NCBI GenBank assembly: GCA_914767715.1
Contig: OU612075.1
Span: 21,700,001-21,764,000, forward strand
DNA length: 64,000 nucleotides
Direction of reading: 5' to 3'
From: Membranipora membranacea
Lineage: Eukaryota > Bryozoa > Gymnolaemata > Cheilostomatida > Membraniporidae
How positions within the stretch are numbered: position 1 is the first letter of the stretch; every line of letters starts with the position of its first letter. This document shows, piece by piece, positions 50,807 to 62,657 of the stretch. The position numbers and the translations under genes are program-made. Below the pieces are notes generated by a model that worked only from the letters and a program-made list of their open reading frames with translations, had not been told where the DNA came from and did no database searches.

Positions 50807-52545
50807 ATGGATGCCAACTCAACCCAACAACAACATGTGAAGCCACCCACAAGCAACATGACAACTGATATTAGCCTACCAGACTCAGGTTCCAGCACAA
50901 TATATCTATGTGGTACATGTAAGCATCCAGTCAAGTGGGAACAAAAGGGAGTGATGTGTGAGGACTGCAGCACTTGGTTTCACATCTGCTGCCAGTACAT
51001 ACACTCTGATGCATACTCACAGCTAGACCACTCCAGCGTTATATGGACCTGCTCAGCCTGTAAAAGTGGGAACCTTTCCACAACGTCACCAATGCTTCTA
51101 TTTGACCAACCTGAAGACGACCCGCTCTCCCAGATGACTGATACAAGTATTGATTCATTGGACTCCCAGTGCAAACCTGTGCACTTCTCCTCACCATCGA
51201 AATTCAAACCACCAACTGCTCAGGGACGCCCTCTAAGAATCATCAATGTTAATTGCCAATCCATTACCAACAAGAAAAGTGCATGGATCAACCTACTCGA
51301 GACCACAAAACCTGACATCGTGATAGCCACTGAGACCTGGCTCAATAATACCATAGCTGATTCAGAACTGGAAAGCGACTCATACACAATATACAGAAAG
51401 GATAGGACAACTGGGAGTGGAGGAGGGGTACTAGTTGCCATCAACTCATCGATCACTAGCACCTCTGTGAGTATTAAGACAAAGGCTGAGATACTCTTGG
51501 TAAAAGTCAATTGTTTACGCCACCGTGACATCTATATTGCGACTTGTTATAGACCCAACATAGCAGACAAAACATTCACTGAGAACCTCAGAGAATCCCT
51601 AACCCGGTTATCTAAGAAGAAACGCCCTAACGCCTATACCATTGCCGGTGACTTCAACCTCCCTGGCTTTGACTGATATCTCACTGAAAGGCGGAACTAA
51701 ACATACCTCCCTCCACCACGAATTCAGTGACCTGTTGGATGACTTCGGTCTAACACAGCACATCACTGAACCAACAAGAACCCACTACTCAAAAGACAAA
51801 GAAACCACCAAAAACATTCTCGATCTCATAGCCACCAATATGCCTGAGCAGGTGAACCGAGTAAAGGTGATCCCCGGCATAAGTGACCACGCCATAGCCT
51901 ACCTTGAGCTGGCCATATCCCCAGTCAACAAAACTCAACCTCGTCGACGTGTATGGCTGTTCAACAAAGCTGATTGGACAGCTATGTCCGATTATCTTGA
52001 ACCGAGACTAGGACTGATCGAGAAGGCTTACATACCATCCCCTGATGACCATTGGCTGCTGATCAAAGATGAGATAACCACAGCAATGGAATACTTTATA
52101 CCAAGAAGACGTACAAGGAAGAAGGACTCATGTCCCTGGATCAACAGAGATCTACACAAACTGATCAAGACGAGAAACAGGTTGTACAAGAGATGTAAAA
52201 GGAGAGGCACACCACGTCTAGAAGAAAGATATCTTATGTAAAAACAACTAGTGAAGACCCAACTCCGCAGGCAACACTCAGCCTACGTACACAACTTGTT
52301 CACTGACGAAAATAAGACTAAAGAGGAGCTATCCAAGCGTTTCTGGACCTATGTTAAACATGGAAGGTTGCCAGCTTCAGCAAGCATCGGAGCACTCAAA
52401 GATGGTCACCACCTAGTATCATCAGCAAAAGAACGCGCAGAGCTGCTGAATACTCAGTTCACGTCTGTATTCTCAACTCCGACAGAGAAAGCTGACTACA
52501 CCAGTGCCACACTGTCACCAAAGATGGACGAGATTCGTGTATGTA
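50807..52545 (+). pseudogene. Non-LTR retrotransposon remnant: PHD finger plus AP-type endonuclease
   Basis: The first open part (50807-51676) has a PHD-type zinc finger (CGTCKHPV, CEDCSTWFH, WTCSACKSG) followed by an APE-like endonuclease: INVNCQSITNKKSAW, ATETWLNN, GGGVLVAI, CYRPN and IAGDFNLPGFD. A small deletion near 51675 shifts the frame. The next part (to 52241) has the SDHAI catalytic block and an Arg/Lys-rich stretch, then an in-frame TAA at 52239. Similarity continues to about 52545 and stops abruptly, before the reverse transcriptase. PHD-endonuclease fusions occur in L2/CR1-like LINEs. This copy is inactive. Confidence 0.88.
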
Positions 52546-53473
52546 GGAACGGTGTCTATAAAGTTATCTATGAACTTTAGCCGTTTGGGTTAGGTGTAGA
52601 ACTCTTATAACTAGAATTATCTAGACAAAGTTCACTGAACTACGATTTCTTTATTTTGTCTGTTATCCATAATATTTGATATTCCATTTAAAGTCCGTGA
52701 AACCTGTAATTGTTTAAAAAACATGAGTAACACTAATCAAATTATGATCAAATTATCAAATACGAAATTATAATGGTTTTTCCAAGAATATTCATTTACA
52801 ATGTAGTTATAAAACGATAAGCTTCAAATTATGTATACCATTGAAAAATTACAGTTTAAATCAGAATTAAAAGTTAAAATTGACATACCTCTGGTGTATT
52901 CCTAGTTAATATTGGTTTTCACATCTTGACTCTATGGTTTTCTACACATAACTGAATCGATAGAGCCAGATGACGTTCACTTGATCTTTTATGTTTTGAT
53001 GTTTTGAATACTAAGTGGTAAAAAAATGACCGTAATCCTGTTGTGTTAGGTGCAGGTTGACCTGTAAACCCCATTAATTTTGGTCCATATTTAGAGGCAG
53101 AAGTTCAGCAAGAGTTCAGATTAGAAATTTGTGAGTGCTAAGTTGGGTTTTTAATTACGTTTGCAGCAGCATGATAGATTTTTTGGAAGCCATAAACGAA
53201 AAAATTTTTTTACATAATTGTCAAGCGTATAATTTGATAATAACATACTAGGTGCTACTTTGTTGTGGATTCTTACATTCTCCCACTTTAATTTTTTCTT
53301 ATAAAAAATTCAAACATAAAGTTTATATAGATTATGACATGACATGATTAAAAAAGATGTCGATGATATCCGTTATACATGTAAATTCTAAATACTAAAG
53401 CTCTGAATAACTATGTAATTACAACCTTGTAATAATAGCTGATGTGGTGTAATTATTAATAAATGTAAGGTTC
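52546..53473 (-). other. Likely BEL/Pao 3' LTR or 3' non-coding region
   Basis: AT-rich non-coding DNA lies between the broken end of the LINE remnant and the integrase stop codon. Its position is that of a 3' LTR on the minus strand, and the insertion boundary at 52540-52546 (tgtatgtagg) fits a TG-type LTR end. No second LTR was found in the window to prove it. Confidence 0.35.
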
Positions 53474-54595
53474 TTACTTTGTCAGGAGAAGTATCAGCTT
53501 CTGCACTGGTCTTGTTCTCAATATAGGGTTACCCTTCCTCTTACCAGCCTCAGTTATTTGACATGGGCTAGAAATCCTCACTGTAGCTGACCTCACTAGG
53601 TTATCTGTTCCAACTTTGGTTGCGTCAACCACTCCCATTGTCCATTGTCCTCGATCAGCATTTTCGTCTACAACTGCCACCACATCTCCCACCTTCAGGT
53701 TTGCGCAAGGAGAGGTCCACTTTTGTCGAGTTTCAACTTTTGCTAGGTAGTCCTTCCAATGGCTCCAAAACTCTTCCGCGAACTGTTGAGTTTTCTTGTA
53801 CATGTTTCTTCCGTAGACTTCTTGATTGGTAATTTCGCCTTCTGATTTGTGGTTTGCCATGTTTGATTTCATGGTAAGAAGGTGGTTTGGAGTTATAATT
53901 CCTTCGTCCGGGTCGCTGAGGCTTGTGCATGTCAGAGGCTTACCGTTTAGAATGCTGGAGACCTCAAACATAGAGGTTCTGAGTGCCGCTGTATCCATTC
54001 TACCTGAGAACCTACCTTTCATTTTGTTGAACACATTGCGTATTGTTCTGATTCCCCTCTCCCAAACCCCACCTTGGTGACTAGCGCCTGGAGGGTTCGT
54101 CTTGAATGTAATCCTTCGCTCAAGATCGTGTTTTGCTCCCATGAAGTTAGTTCCGTTGTCTGAGAAGATTGTTGCGACCGGGCCTCTGATACTCTCTAAA
54201 CACCTCAAAGCCTGGATAAAGCTCTCTGTTGATAAGTCGTTCACCACTTCGATGTGAATTGCTCTTGAGTAGAAGCACGTAAAAATGACACACCACCGTT
54301 TCAGTTCTGTGCGTCGCTCCTTCACCATGAAGTGACCAAATGTATCTATTCCGATGTGAGTAAACGGCGGGCTAGGTTGAATTCTTTCCTTTGGCAACAA
54401 ACCCATCTGCTGCTGCAATGGCATGCCTCTCAGCCGCTTGCAGGTGATACACGATCTTATTTGTGACTTGATCAGACTCTGGGCATTTATGACATAAAAG
54501 CCAGCTTGTCTCAGTGCGGATTGAGTAAAAATCCTCCCCTGGTGCTTCAATGTGTCGTGGTAGTGTCTGATGAAAGCATGAAAACATGTAAGCAC
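53474..54595 (-). pseudogene. BEL/Pao LTR retrotransposon integrase fragment
   Basis: A 373-codon frame without stops encodes the 3' end of pol. In order: an HHCC zinc-binding region (HAFIRHYHD, CITCKRLRG), the integrase core with all three acidic catalytic positions (IGIDTFGHF, IFSDNGTNF, HQGGVWERG), then the DUF5641-type C-terminal domain (FWSHWKDYLAKVETR, LKVGDVVAVVDE, QWTMGVV, RPVQKLILL). Protease, reverse transcriptase and gag are missing upstream, so the element is 5' truncated and cannot move alone. It lies inside the large foldback element next to the LINE remnant. Confidence 0.93.
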
Positions 54596-55436
54596 TCACA
54601 AAGCTGATGTCTTAAAGCAATTCGATGAATCGTGTATTGGTAAAACTAGTCTGCAAGAGCAAGACAAGCATCTTTAGTCACTGGTATGTATCATGCCCTG
54701 TAGGAACGATGTCCAGCTCTCAGCCTAGGTGAGAACACTAATTATACAAGGTGGCTCAATTTCAACTGTTGAAAAAATAAACGTGATTTTACTGGATTTT
54801 TTTCAGTCTGCTGGTTTCTCTGGCTATCGTTTATTAATCACCATTTGAAACCCAGGCTAGAGGACACCTCCGTATTTAGTGGTTACATGTCTATCCACAG
54901 CTTTATTTTTCTTCCAATGATCACTTAAGTCACCCTATTAATGTTTATTCAGCAGACGTAAGGGTGTGGTCACTTTAGCATAGAGCCAATAAACAGAAAA
55001 TTTTGCTTCAATCAACCATGTTCGTTGAATAAAAATAGCATGTAACAACCATCAACAACCTAATATGTGGTGCACCTGGCATTGCTACACCAATGCTTTT
55101 GAGCAGTTCACTAAACAATATGACAACTTACAGTAATCAATGACATCACTATCATACAACAAAAGCGAGGAGGATCACCAGAATGAGATTTGACCATCAC
55201 AATAATTATGATAGCAGTAATACAGTACCATGAAGAATCAACAATCGGCAATTTGTAGCACTGAAAAGAAATTTTGCCATTTCCATAATGATGATAGCAG
55301 TAATAATAACAAGGCCGCGATCATTCCCCATCTTTATTACTATCAATAAAATTTGATACTCACAATGTTCAATTCCATTACCAACTTCTACACTAAAACG
55401 CCGGCAACAGCATATTTTTATATTACCACTTGCCCC
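54596..55436. other. Interior of foldback element, right side
   Basis: No coding similarity. It does not continue the BEL/Pao pol reading frame. Confidence 0.35.
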
Positions 55437-57117
55437 AAACATATAACAAGAACGAAGATGAAGAACCCTGTTTATCACAGATGTTCAAGATGAGAACAAG
55501 TCAAAAGGAGAGCTGCACTCCTTGTCACACATGGTATGAAACTCCCCCAGAGGAGTATAAAATACTCATGAGGAAAGGTTTTCATTAAGCATCGTCGTTT
55601 ATGGCTAGCCAACATTTACCCTACCTCATAAGTATACCTTAACTCACGTCGGCTAGAAATATTGAGGCACCTCCAAACCATCAAAACTAACTGCTCTCTA
55701 TCAATAAATGATGGAACAATCAGGTGGGTTGAAAGTGATCATAGTGAGAAAGAAGATCGTGAGCTTGGGTGAATTCATTAATCATGATGTACTCCAAGCT
55801 CAGTATGGCGGACTCAATACTTATGACAGATTCCAAACTCCAGATGGCAAATTCAATATTATGACTTATTCAAAACTATTGTCATTCATAACACTCTCAA
55901 TTTGACGCATGTAATTGGGATTCTTTGTTTCCGCAGATATCTATGATGACAGCCTGATTAATGACAGCTGAAATCAATGATGTCCATGGTATGAGGTGAA
56001 CTGTGTGGTACAGAAAAAATTATATCTACATCTTTAAATAACTTAATTCAGTTTCTAGCTTTCCAATTATCAAGCGAGAATATGAAACAACTCGTGTAAC
56101 TAATAGTATGTGAGCAGCTCGGTTTGCGCACTAACAGACAAACTTCTTGTGCTGAATTACAGAGTGTAAGCTACTGCTTGAGTTTTGATAGGTGTTGGAA
56201 CGTACCGCAGATTGACCAGTTATTTCTAGGTCCTGGAAGGCGATCCAAAATCATATACCTGCCTCGAAAGTATGCACAAGGTCCTTCCAAATTCCAGTCT
56301 ATATAACTCCCCGTACAAACAAGCTAGCTAGGACTCAGGTTGAAAAAAGGCCTACAGAGGTTATACTAACACTAACAGTCACTATGAATTATAAGTTGAT
56401 CCTGGATTAGGTGTGAATGTTTTGGGAGACAGTGGTTAGCAAAGGAGTCTTTTACTCCTTGGTTAGAGTACATAAGAAGCACATAACCACACAGCCAGAT
56501 ATATGAGGTATACTTCAGTACCTGAACCTACACTTCACATCAATATTCCAACAATAAAATACTAGCCTGTATACATATTTATGTACAGAACTGGGTCAGA
56601 AATAACAATAACCTAGTTAGTACCAGCACCAATAAGAATAACAAGTCAGAATTTTCCCTGTATTACCTGTTTTTTTGATAACTTTATCTCTTAATTCTGT
56701 CAGTGCAAATGGACACACATTCATCTTGAGCTGTCCTGTACAAGGAGTGTCTCAGTAGAGTGATGTGGCTCTCTCTCTCTTCACTCTCTCTCTCTCTCTC
56801 TTTCCACCTCATCTATCTTTGAGTTTGTGTATGGATAAAATTTACCTTTTCTTTTGCTTATTTAAATCAGTTTACTTTGGAATGAAGAAGGACTCTGCAG
56901 TATCACCCCAACATTTCACTCACTTATTAGATGATAAAACACAAGCTATTTGGAAATGGCCTCCCTTTGACCTTGACAAGGAATTGCTTTTCCTTTTCAG
57001 TATACTCTAATCACCATAACAATAGAAGACAACTCCTAAAATTACGCAAATTCTAAACTAACATAATTACGCAAATTATTACGCGTAATACGGCAATTAC
57101 GCAAATTCACAAACCCG
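55437..57117 (-). repeat. Right terminal inverted repeat of the foldback element
   Basis: Inverted copy of 46981-48663. It carries a CT microsatellite at 56769-56803 where the left arm has a shorter gaga tract, and scattered small indels, so the insertion is not recent. Confidence 0.85.
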
Positions 57118-58379
57118 GTTTGTAAGTGGTTATTACCTTGTAAGTGATAAGGCACAAGGCACAAAACTTCTGTTTCACATGATCACCGATCTTGCTGGAG
57201 TTCTATATAATATGCTGCCTAGTTGAGAGCGTTCGCACTTAATTTAAACATTGGTCAGTTGTGTGCATGTCTAGAAAGAGATATAAAATCACAGGGTCAA
57301 TAATCAGACTAAGTAAGCCATGCTCGATGTGAGTGCTATCATAGACAAACAATATAATGGTGATAAGTTAATCTAATAATAAGTTATCGCTCTGGTATGT
57401 GTGTAATGTCACAGGTACTTTTAAGTTGATACCATAGACCAATGGAACTCCTTGCATAGATATAATAATAATTATGGTGGATGCACACTGGTATATCTTT
57501 ATACTGACTACCGCAATAGAAGTTGTCTTCACTTGATAGCAAAATCAGCTTAGCATTGTAGAGCTGACCAGGACTGTTTGATATTTATATGGTGCGACAT
57601 GCTGACTAAATGGCTAGGTAATTAGGCCATGTTGGCTTCACTACAATAAACCTCATACAATATACATCAACGCTGTTATAAATTTCTCTATTTCTCAATT
57701 TCTTTTCGGTTGGTTGGTTTACTTTGTCTGCGAGATTTGAGTGTTTATACTGTTACATGAGTAGGAGATAACAAAAAGATATATAAAAATATGAGTAAAG
57801 CCTGACATCTAATAGTGCTACACAGATGGATAGTGTGCATGGAAATTCATGAAATTCATGTAGAATAGCTCAAGATTAATTTCCTAAGCTAACTTTATTG
57901 CTACCATGAAAGCTATTATCACAACAGCCAGTACTTTCATCAGACTGAAATAACGTTACGTTGTGACAAGTCATGTGACCTTCAGGGAGCCATCAAAACA
58001 AGCAAATGAACAAAACGGAGAGGAGCTTTTTTATCTGGCTTTATTTTAGGAAGTTATCCGCATCCATCTTCAAAACTTTACAATATGTAATTTGAGACAT
58101 TGATGGATATATCGTGAAATTAAGATGGTCACTGACTAACTAGCCCAGAGGTTATGAATGAAAAACCATGCAGAGAAGCATGATGGTTCTACGGTAGTGG
58201 ATTGAAAAATGTCTTGTAAGGTTAAAATCAAGTGTCAGATGAAAGAGCCTCTACCCTAGGCAGTTCTGGCTTCGATATCTACCTGGGGGACTTTCTAAAA
58301 AAATTATTTGAATAATGTTCATCGCCATGTATCGCCATGTATCTGCAGGGCCAAGTTCTTAGTTTGCTTTCATATGACA

Positions 58380-58860
58380 GAGTATAGGTCCTAAGTATCG
58401 AGACCTAGTCTCTCAAACTGTTTAAAAAAATCCTCAGAGTTCAGAGTAAATAATAGTGTAAAAACGATGGTAGGCAGTAGGTGAGAGTGGATACAACAAA
58501 ACTCTTGAATACTGAAAAGTTCTGTTATCAAACATCCTCTGATTTGCTTTTGTTACAACCTTATTGACATGATTTTCATACTGTAATTTGTTATAAAAGA
58601 GGACGCCTAAATATTTAATTCTAGAGCAGTACTGTCAGGTTTATCTCGTTTGGTGGAGAAAGCATCTCTTGTATTTGTCAGGATTAGGTTGTGCCTACAG
58701 CTCATAAGTTTTGCAGGTCATGTCTTCAAATCCCTCTGCAGTACACTGACAACTTTGGTTTGTTGGCTCATAGGGGTCTTCCGCCCCTGAGGGCAAATTG
58801 GTATTGCTATCTCTAACTATCTCGTAGCTCATTCTCCGGAATGTGGTGAATGATGTGACC
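58380..58860 (-). pseudogene. Heavily decayed non-LTR reverse transcriptase fragment
   Basis: On the minus strand, in broken frames, IKYLGVLFYNKLQYENHVNK is followed by VTKANQRM and VVSTLTYCLPSF. This matches the KYLGV / NQR / S.L.YCLP order of the region after the RT active site in LINE elements. Many stops and frameshifts. Confidence 0.6.
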
Positions 58861-59822
58861 CCTAGATTTTAATATGGAACAGCTGATTAAAAACCTGCAA
58901 AAAGACTTAAATGTTCACGCTAGTGAGCACTTCTGCACTTGGGTCAATCGTTTTATTTTACAAAGTTTGTCAAATCTGCAATGGCAAATTTGTTGTGTAA
59001 GATGCCCCTCAAGACTACATCTCCTATGCAGCTTACGTCTGCTCTCCAGGAAATAAGCGTTCATAGAGGCAAATTGGGATATCAATTAATAATACATTAA
59101 ATATGGTATTACTGTAGGATTATAGCATGCCAGTCCAGAGTAACATATTTGGTGGTTCTATATCCTCAAATTGGCTTGACAGTTAATGACAAATTCGGAA
59201 GCTGTGACTGTCATGGAAGCAATATACAATGATGAATGGGGTTGACACAAAACTAATCTATCAATATTTGCTACCTAAATGACAAAGTTTAGACGCCAGA
59301 AGTTGTGCCACGCAAATTGAGAATTTGCTTTCCACACCAGGAACTGCAATAAAAGATCTATTGCATGTGATTGACAGGCTGATAGAATAGAACCAGTATG
59401 CGGAGGCTGGAGCGGCGTACCACATCATACATGACACAATAATCATGTGAGAAAACAGCCAAGCCAACAATATGACAAAATTTTACCCAAAATAGAAACT
59501 AAAAACCAGCTTGATAATACAGAAAAGAAATAAAATCCCTTTTAGCAATGCTTTGTCTCAACACTAACACATCAATATGATGGGTAATTTTGAACCCCCT
59601 TTAACCTTTCCTCCTACATTCTAATGAATCATGCCATCTCCATAAATTGGGTATTGGTATAGCCCACTCCTATGATTTTTGATAAAAGACTTGTCATCTA
59701 GACAAATTTATTCTGTATATCCAGCCTGACCAAAAGCTTTAAAATTTTAATGCTACACATTTATGCTATCCAAGTTTCATCAAATGACTTTATAATTCGA
59801 CTGCTTTTGATTAGTTGATGTT

Positions 59823-59865
59823 ATCACAGAGTAAGGATATATATATTATATCCTTACTCTGTGAT
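59823..59865. repeat. Perfect 19-bp-arm hairpin
   Basis: Arms atcacagagtaaggatata and exact complement around a 5-bp core. Confidence 0.9.
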
Positions 59866-61101
59866 GTTATTATTACTCTCAGCAGTGGAATAGTAATACA
59901 TCGCAATTCAATTCAATAACTTTTATTCACTTCGTTGTAGAGCCTGAGAAACTGATCCTAACAATAAAATGAACAGACTTCAGAAGGACCACAGCAATAC
60001 ATAATTTGGCAGCTAGTTCTGCAAAAATTATGCAATATTGTGACACATAGAAAATTCAGAGCACTTCTTGGTAAAAGTTATGTATAGTGTTAGAAATTGT
60101 CATCCCTTCTCATATATGAGGTATGAGGTATTCATGGGGCATAGTGCTGTACCAGCCCAATAAACTATAACTTCTATCTACTTGAGAGAATGTGGAAAAG
60201 AGCGGTAAAAGTATTTTGAAGTGGTAGCTTATTAGGTTGGCACAGCACTAGGCCCAATGAATAACTCATAGCTCTTAGATGAGAAGGGAGGAAATGTAGG
60301 CTATGTCTGTTTGAAGGTATTGTTTACTTCTTTCTTTCTGTCAAATGAACATTATCAACAAAAAAGTAATTTTTAGTTACATGTGATTTTGCTGTGTAAT
60401 GTAACTGTTTAATTTAGGTAGTTCTAAATTCTATAATTTCTTTTTGTATTCTGCTATATTAATAAACATTGTAAACTGAGAATCAAGAAGAGATATTTAT
60501 TAAGCTGTGTCTATATGAGTTCAGTTGAGTTGAGAAAGTCAGATCGGAGAGTCTATGACAAGAGTGGCAGCCAATCTTTCAACTAATTACAAAACACCAA
60601 ATGAACATCAAGAAGAGCCCAGACAACCCATGCCCACCGTACCCATCCGTAGCCTGGTAAACAACCTGGCTTTGATACTGTCAGAATTACAGATTATAAA
60701 AACAGCTTTGGATTTCTGCCAACTTAGCGTTGTGGATCTTCCATTCCAATTTATTTACCCCCCCCCCCTAATTCAGCGCCTGGCTTGGCACCTGGCTTGA
60801 CTATGACTATGACTATGACTATGATTGTGCCCTTTTTGACATATTTGTGTTGTGTTGCCTAACAGCGTACAAGAAGACACTCCAAAACACTACTATTTGC
60901 ACTTTTTGTTGACAACCCTTATTGTAGCTGGGCAACAGCCAAGATATAGAAACTGACACCAATTGTCACTGAGTTTCCTTGTTTTAGTTTCACCGGCACT
61001 CATCAAATCTGACAGGGTTTTCCAATTACTGTCCATTTGATATGGGGATTATTCAAAATAACTTTGACAGTTAAACATAATTTTCAAGGGTCTCCCAGAG
61101 C

Positions 61102-61109
61102 TATAAAAG
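61102..61109 (+). promoter_or_regulatory. TATA box of the NG-repeat protein gene
   Basis: tataaaag, followed about 30 bp later by a plausible start site (near 61132). The leader exon would run to 61181, where caggtaagt forms a donor, joining an acceptor at 61363-61364 that lies 21 bp before the ATG. Confidence 0.65.
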
Positions 61110-61385
61110 GGGGTGGTGTAGATAAACAAGACACAGAACATTGTTCATCTCTGAAGTACTACAGTCTCAATCTAAGCTCAGGTAAGTTTTCTCTATTGTT
61201 CTGTTCAGCTCAGTTACTTGTTTAAATAAATTCAGATCTGATTAGCCTGCACACAGCTCTCTCTTGTTTTGGAAAAAGTTTTATGTTTTGATTTTAAATC
61301 CATACATACGCTGAAGCAGTGACAGAGTCTTTTCCTATAATTTTTAATATTTTTCATACTTCAGATTAACAAACCTATTGCTACC

Positions 61386-62481
61386 ATGCTATCAGTGAGA
61401 GTTGCTGTATTACTGGTTGTTGTTGTGACTGTTGTACAATGTAGCACTTATAAAAAAAGGCCTACAACAACAAGTGAGTATTATATTATATATCTAATAC
61501 AACAATGAGTAAATAGTACCTATTATAGTATCTAGTATGCTAACATTGCAGCACTATATTCTGGTTATAAAGTGAGATGGTTTTTTCTTATAAAGCATAC
61601 ATACTTTTACATATTCTACTGTAAAAATGGAAAATTGGAAGCTTATTATAATATCGAGATTCTAAATATATATAATATATATTTAGAAGTGGACAATCAA
61701 GATATTATCTTGATTGTCCACTTCAAATTGTATATTAATGTTATTCATAATATCTTACTCAGTCTGTATCATGTTTTATATTTTCTCCCTTGTTGAAGTA
61801 TTTAATTTACCTATTCTTTAGCATTCCAATCGATTAAAATGGCAGCAGAGGAAAATTCTCTGAAGCTAGAGCTTAATGCTGCCGCATCAACTATTGACCT
61901 TATGGTGCTGCTCTTACACAGCACACAATAATTAAACTATGAATAAGTTTTTCTGAAAATCCAAATAGCCTAAATGCAGTGATAAAATGATTTGGAATTC
62001 AGTAAATGCACCTACACTTGTAAAAACCAAGAACGAACTTGATTCATGAATCAATGATTCTTCTGTTTCAGGTGGACCAGTCAATGGAAACGGAAATGGA
62101 AATGATAACCGCGGAAATGGGGTGAACGGAAACGCAGATGGAAATGGAAATAAAGGAAACGGTGTCAATGGCAATGCTAATGGAAACTCAAACTGCGGCG
62201 ATGGTGTTAACGGAAACGGAAATGGAAACGTAAACAAAGGAGACGGTACAAACGGAAACAGCAACGGAAACCAAAACTGTGGCGATGGAACCAATGGAAA
62301 TGCAAACGGAAATGATAACAAAGGTGATGGAACCAACGGAAATGAAAATGGCAACGGAAACAGCGGGGATGGCACCAACGGAAATGGAAACGGAAACGGA
62401 AATAGCGGAAACGGCAAAAATGGAAATGGTAACGGAAATTCCAATACTAAAGTAGATTGGACCAAGTTCTACAGTAGCTAA
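61386..62481 (+). CDS. Secreted Asn/Gly-rich protein of 14-residue repeats
   Basis: Coding exons 61386-61473 (ATG) and 62072-62481 (TAA), phase 1 junction, 165 residues. A non-coding leader exon is likely at about 61132-61181. The first exon gives a signal peptide (MLSVRVAVLLVVVVTVVQC) and a short basic stretch. The rest is eight consecutive copies of (V/T)NGNxNGNxNxGDG, 42 bp each, then TKVDWTKFYSS. Two repeats have Cys at the same position. There are many Asn and no aromatic residues until the tail. No family recognised: it could be a structural or mineral-associated extracellular protein, or a simple-repeat beta structure. The TATA box, spliced leader exon, good Kozak context (accATG) and AATAAA at 62652 all support a real, strongly transcribed gene. 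Confidence 0.85.
61661..61724. repeat. Two adjacent perfect hairpins in the NG-repeat gene intron
   Basis: ctaaatatata pairs with tatatatttag at 61661-61686, and gaagtggacaatcaagata pairs exactly with its complement around one base at 61686-61724. Confidence 0.9.
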
Positions 62482-62651
62482 ATGACTAAGAGCTGGACCG
62501 AAGGGAGGTACTATGCTTTGCTCTCAAACTAAATAGAGAATAACATCATCATTTAAGGCTTGATACCATATAGCCATCATCTTACTATATCTCATGGTAT
62601 TTCATGTCATCTGTTTTTTCTATTTTCTATAATAGAGAATCGATTGTTACA

Positions 62652-62657
62652 AATAAA
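62652..62657 (+). terminator. Polyadenylation signal of the NG-repeat gene
   Basis: AATAAA, 171 bp after the stop codon. Confidence 0.6.

Larger units (their letters stand above)
46981..57117. mobile_element. Large foldback element with 1.7-kb terminal inverted repeats, Mutator-like by target duplication
   Basis: The left arm, 46981 to about 48663, recurs inverted at about 55437-57117, roughly 85-90 percent identical by eye over its length. The outer ends are ggggtttgtgaatttgcg and its complement cgcaaattcacaaaccc. Both ends are flanked by ggtttgtaag (46971-46980 and 57117-57126), so a 9 or 10 bp target duplication. Long terminal repeats with 9-10 bp duplications are typical of Mutator-like elements. 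No transposase was recognised in the 6.8-kb interior, which holds retroelement remnants, so the element looks non-autonomous or gutted by insertions. Confidence 0.8.
57127..61100. other. Gene-free stretch with repeat remnants
   Basis: Only a decayed reverse transcriptase fragment and a hairpin were recognised. A C-run lies at 60759-60768 and a tgactatgac microsatellite near 60800. Confidence 0.35.

Noticed and set aside
46981-57117. Polinton/Maverick giant transposon
   Set aside because: The integrase inside is clearly BEL/Pao with DUF5641, no protein-primed polymerase, capsid or packaging ATPase is visible, and Polintons make 6-bp rather than 9-10 bp target duplications.
61932-62465. Long minus-strand frame encoding a Phe/Pro-rich repeat protein
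   Set aside because: It is the antisense of the NG-repeat exon. Its pattern follows from the 42-bp repeats, and it lacks the promoter, signal peptide and splice support of the + strand gene.
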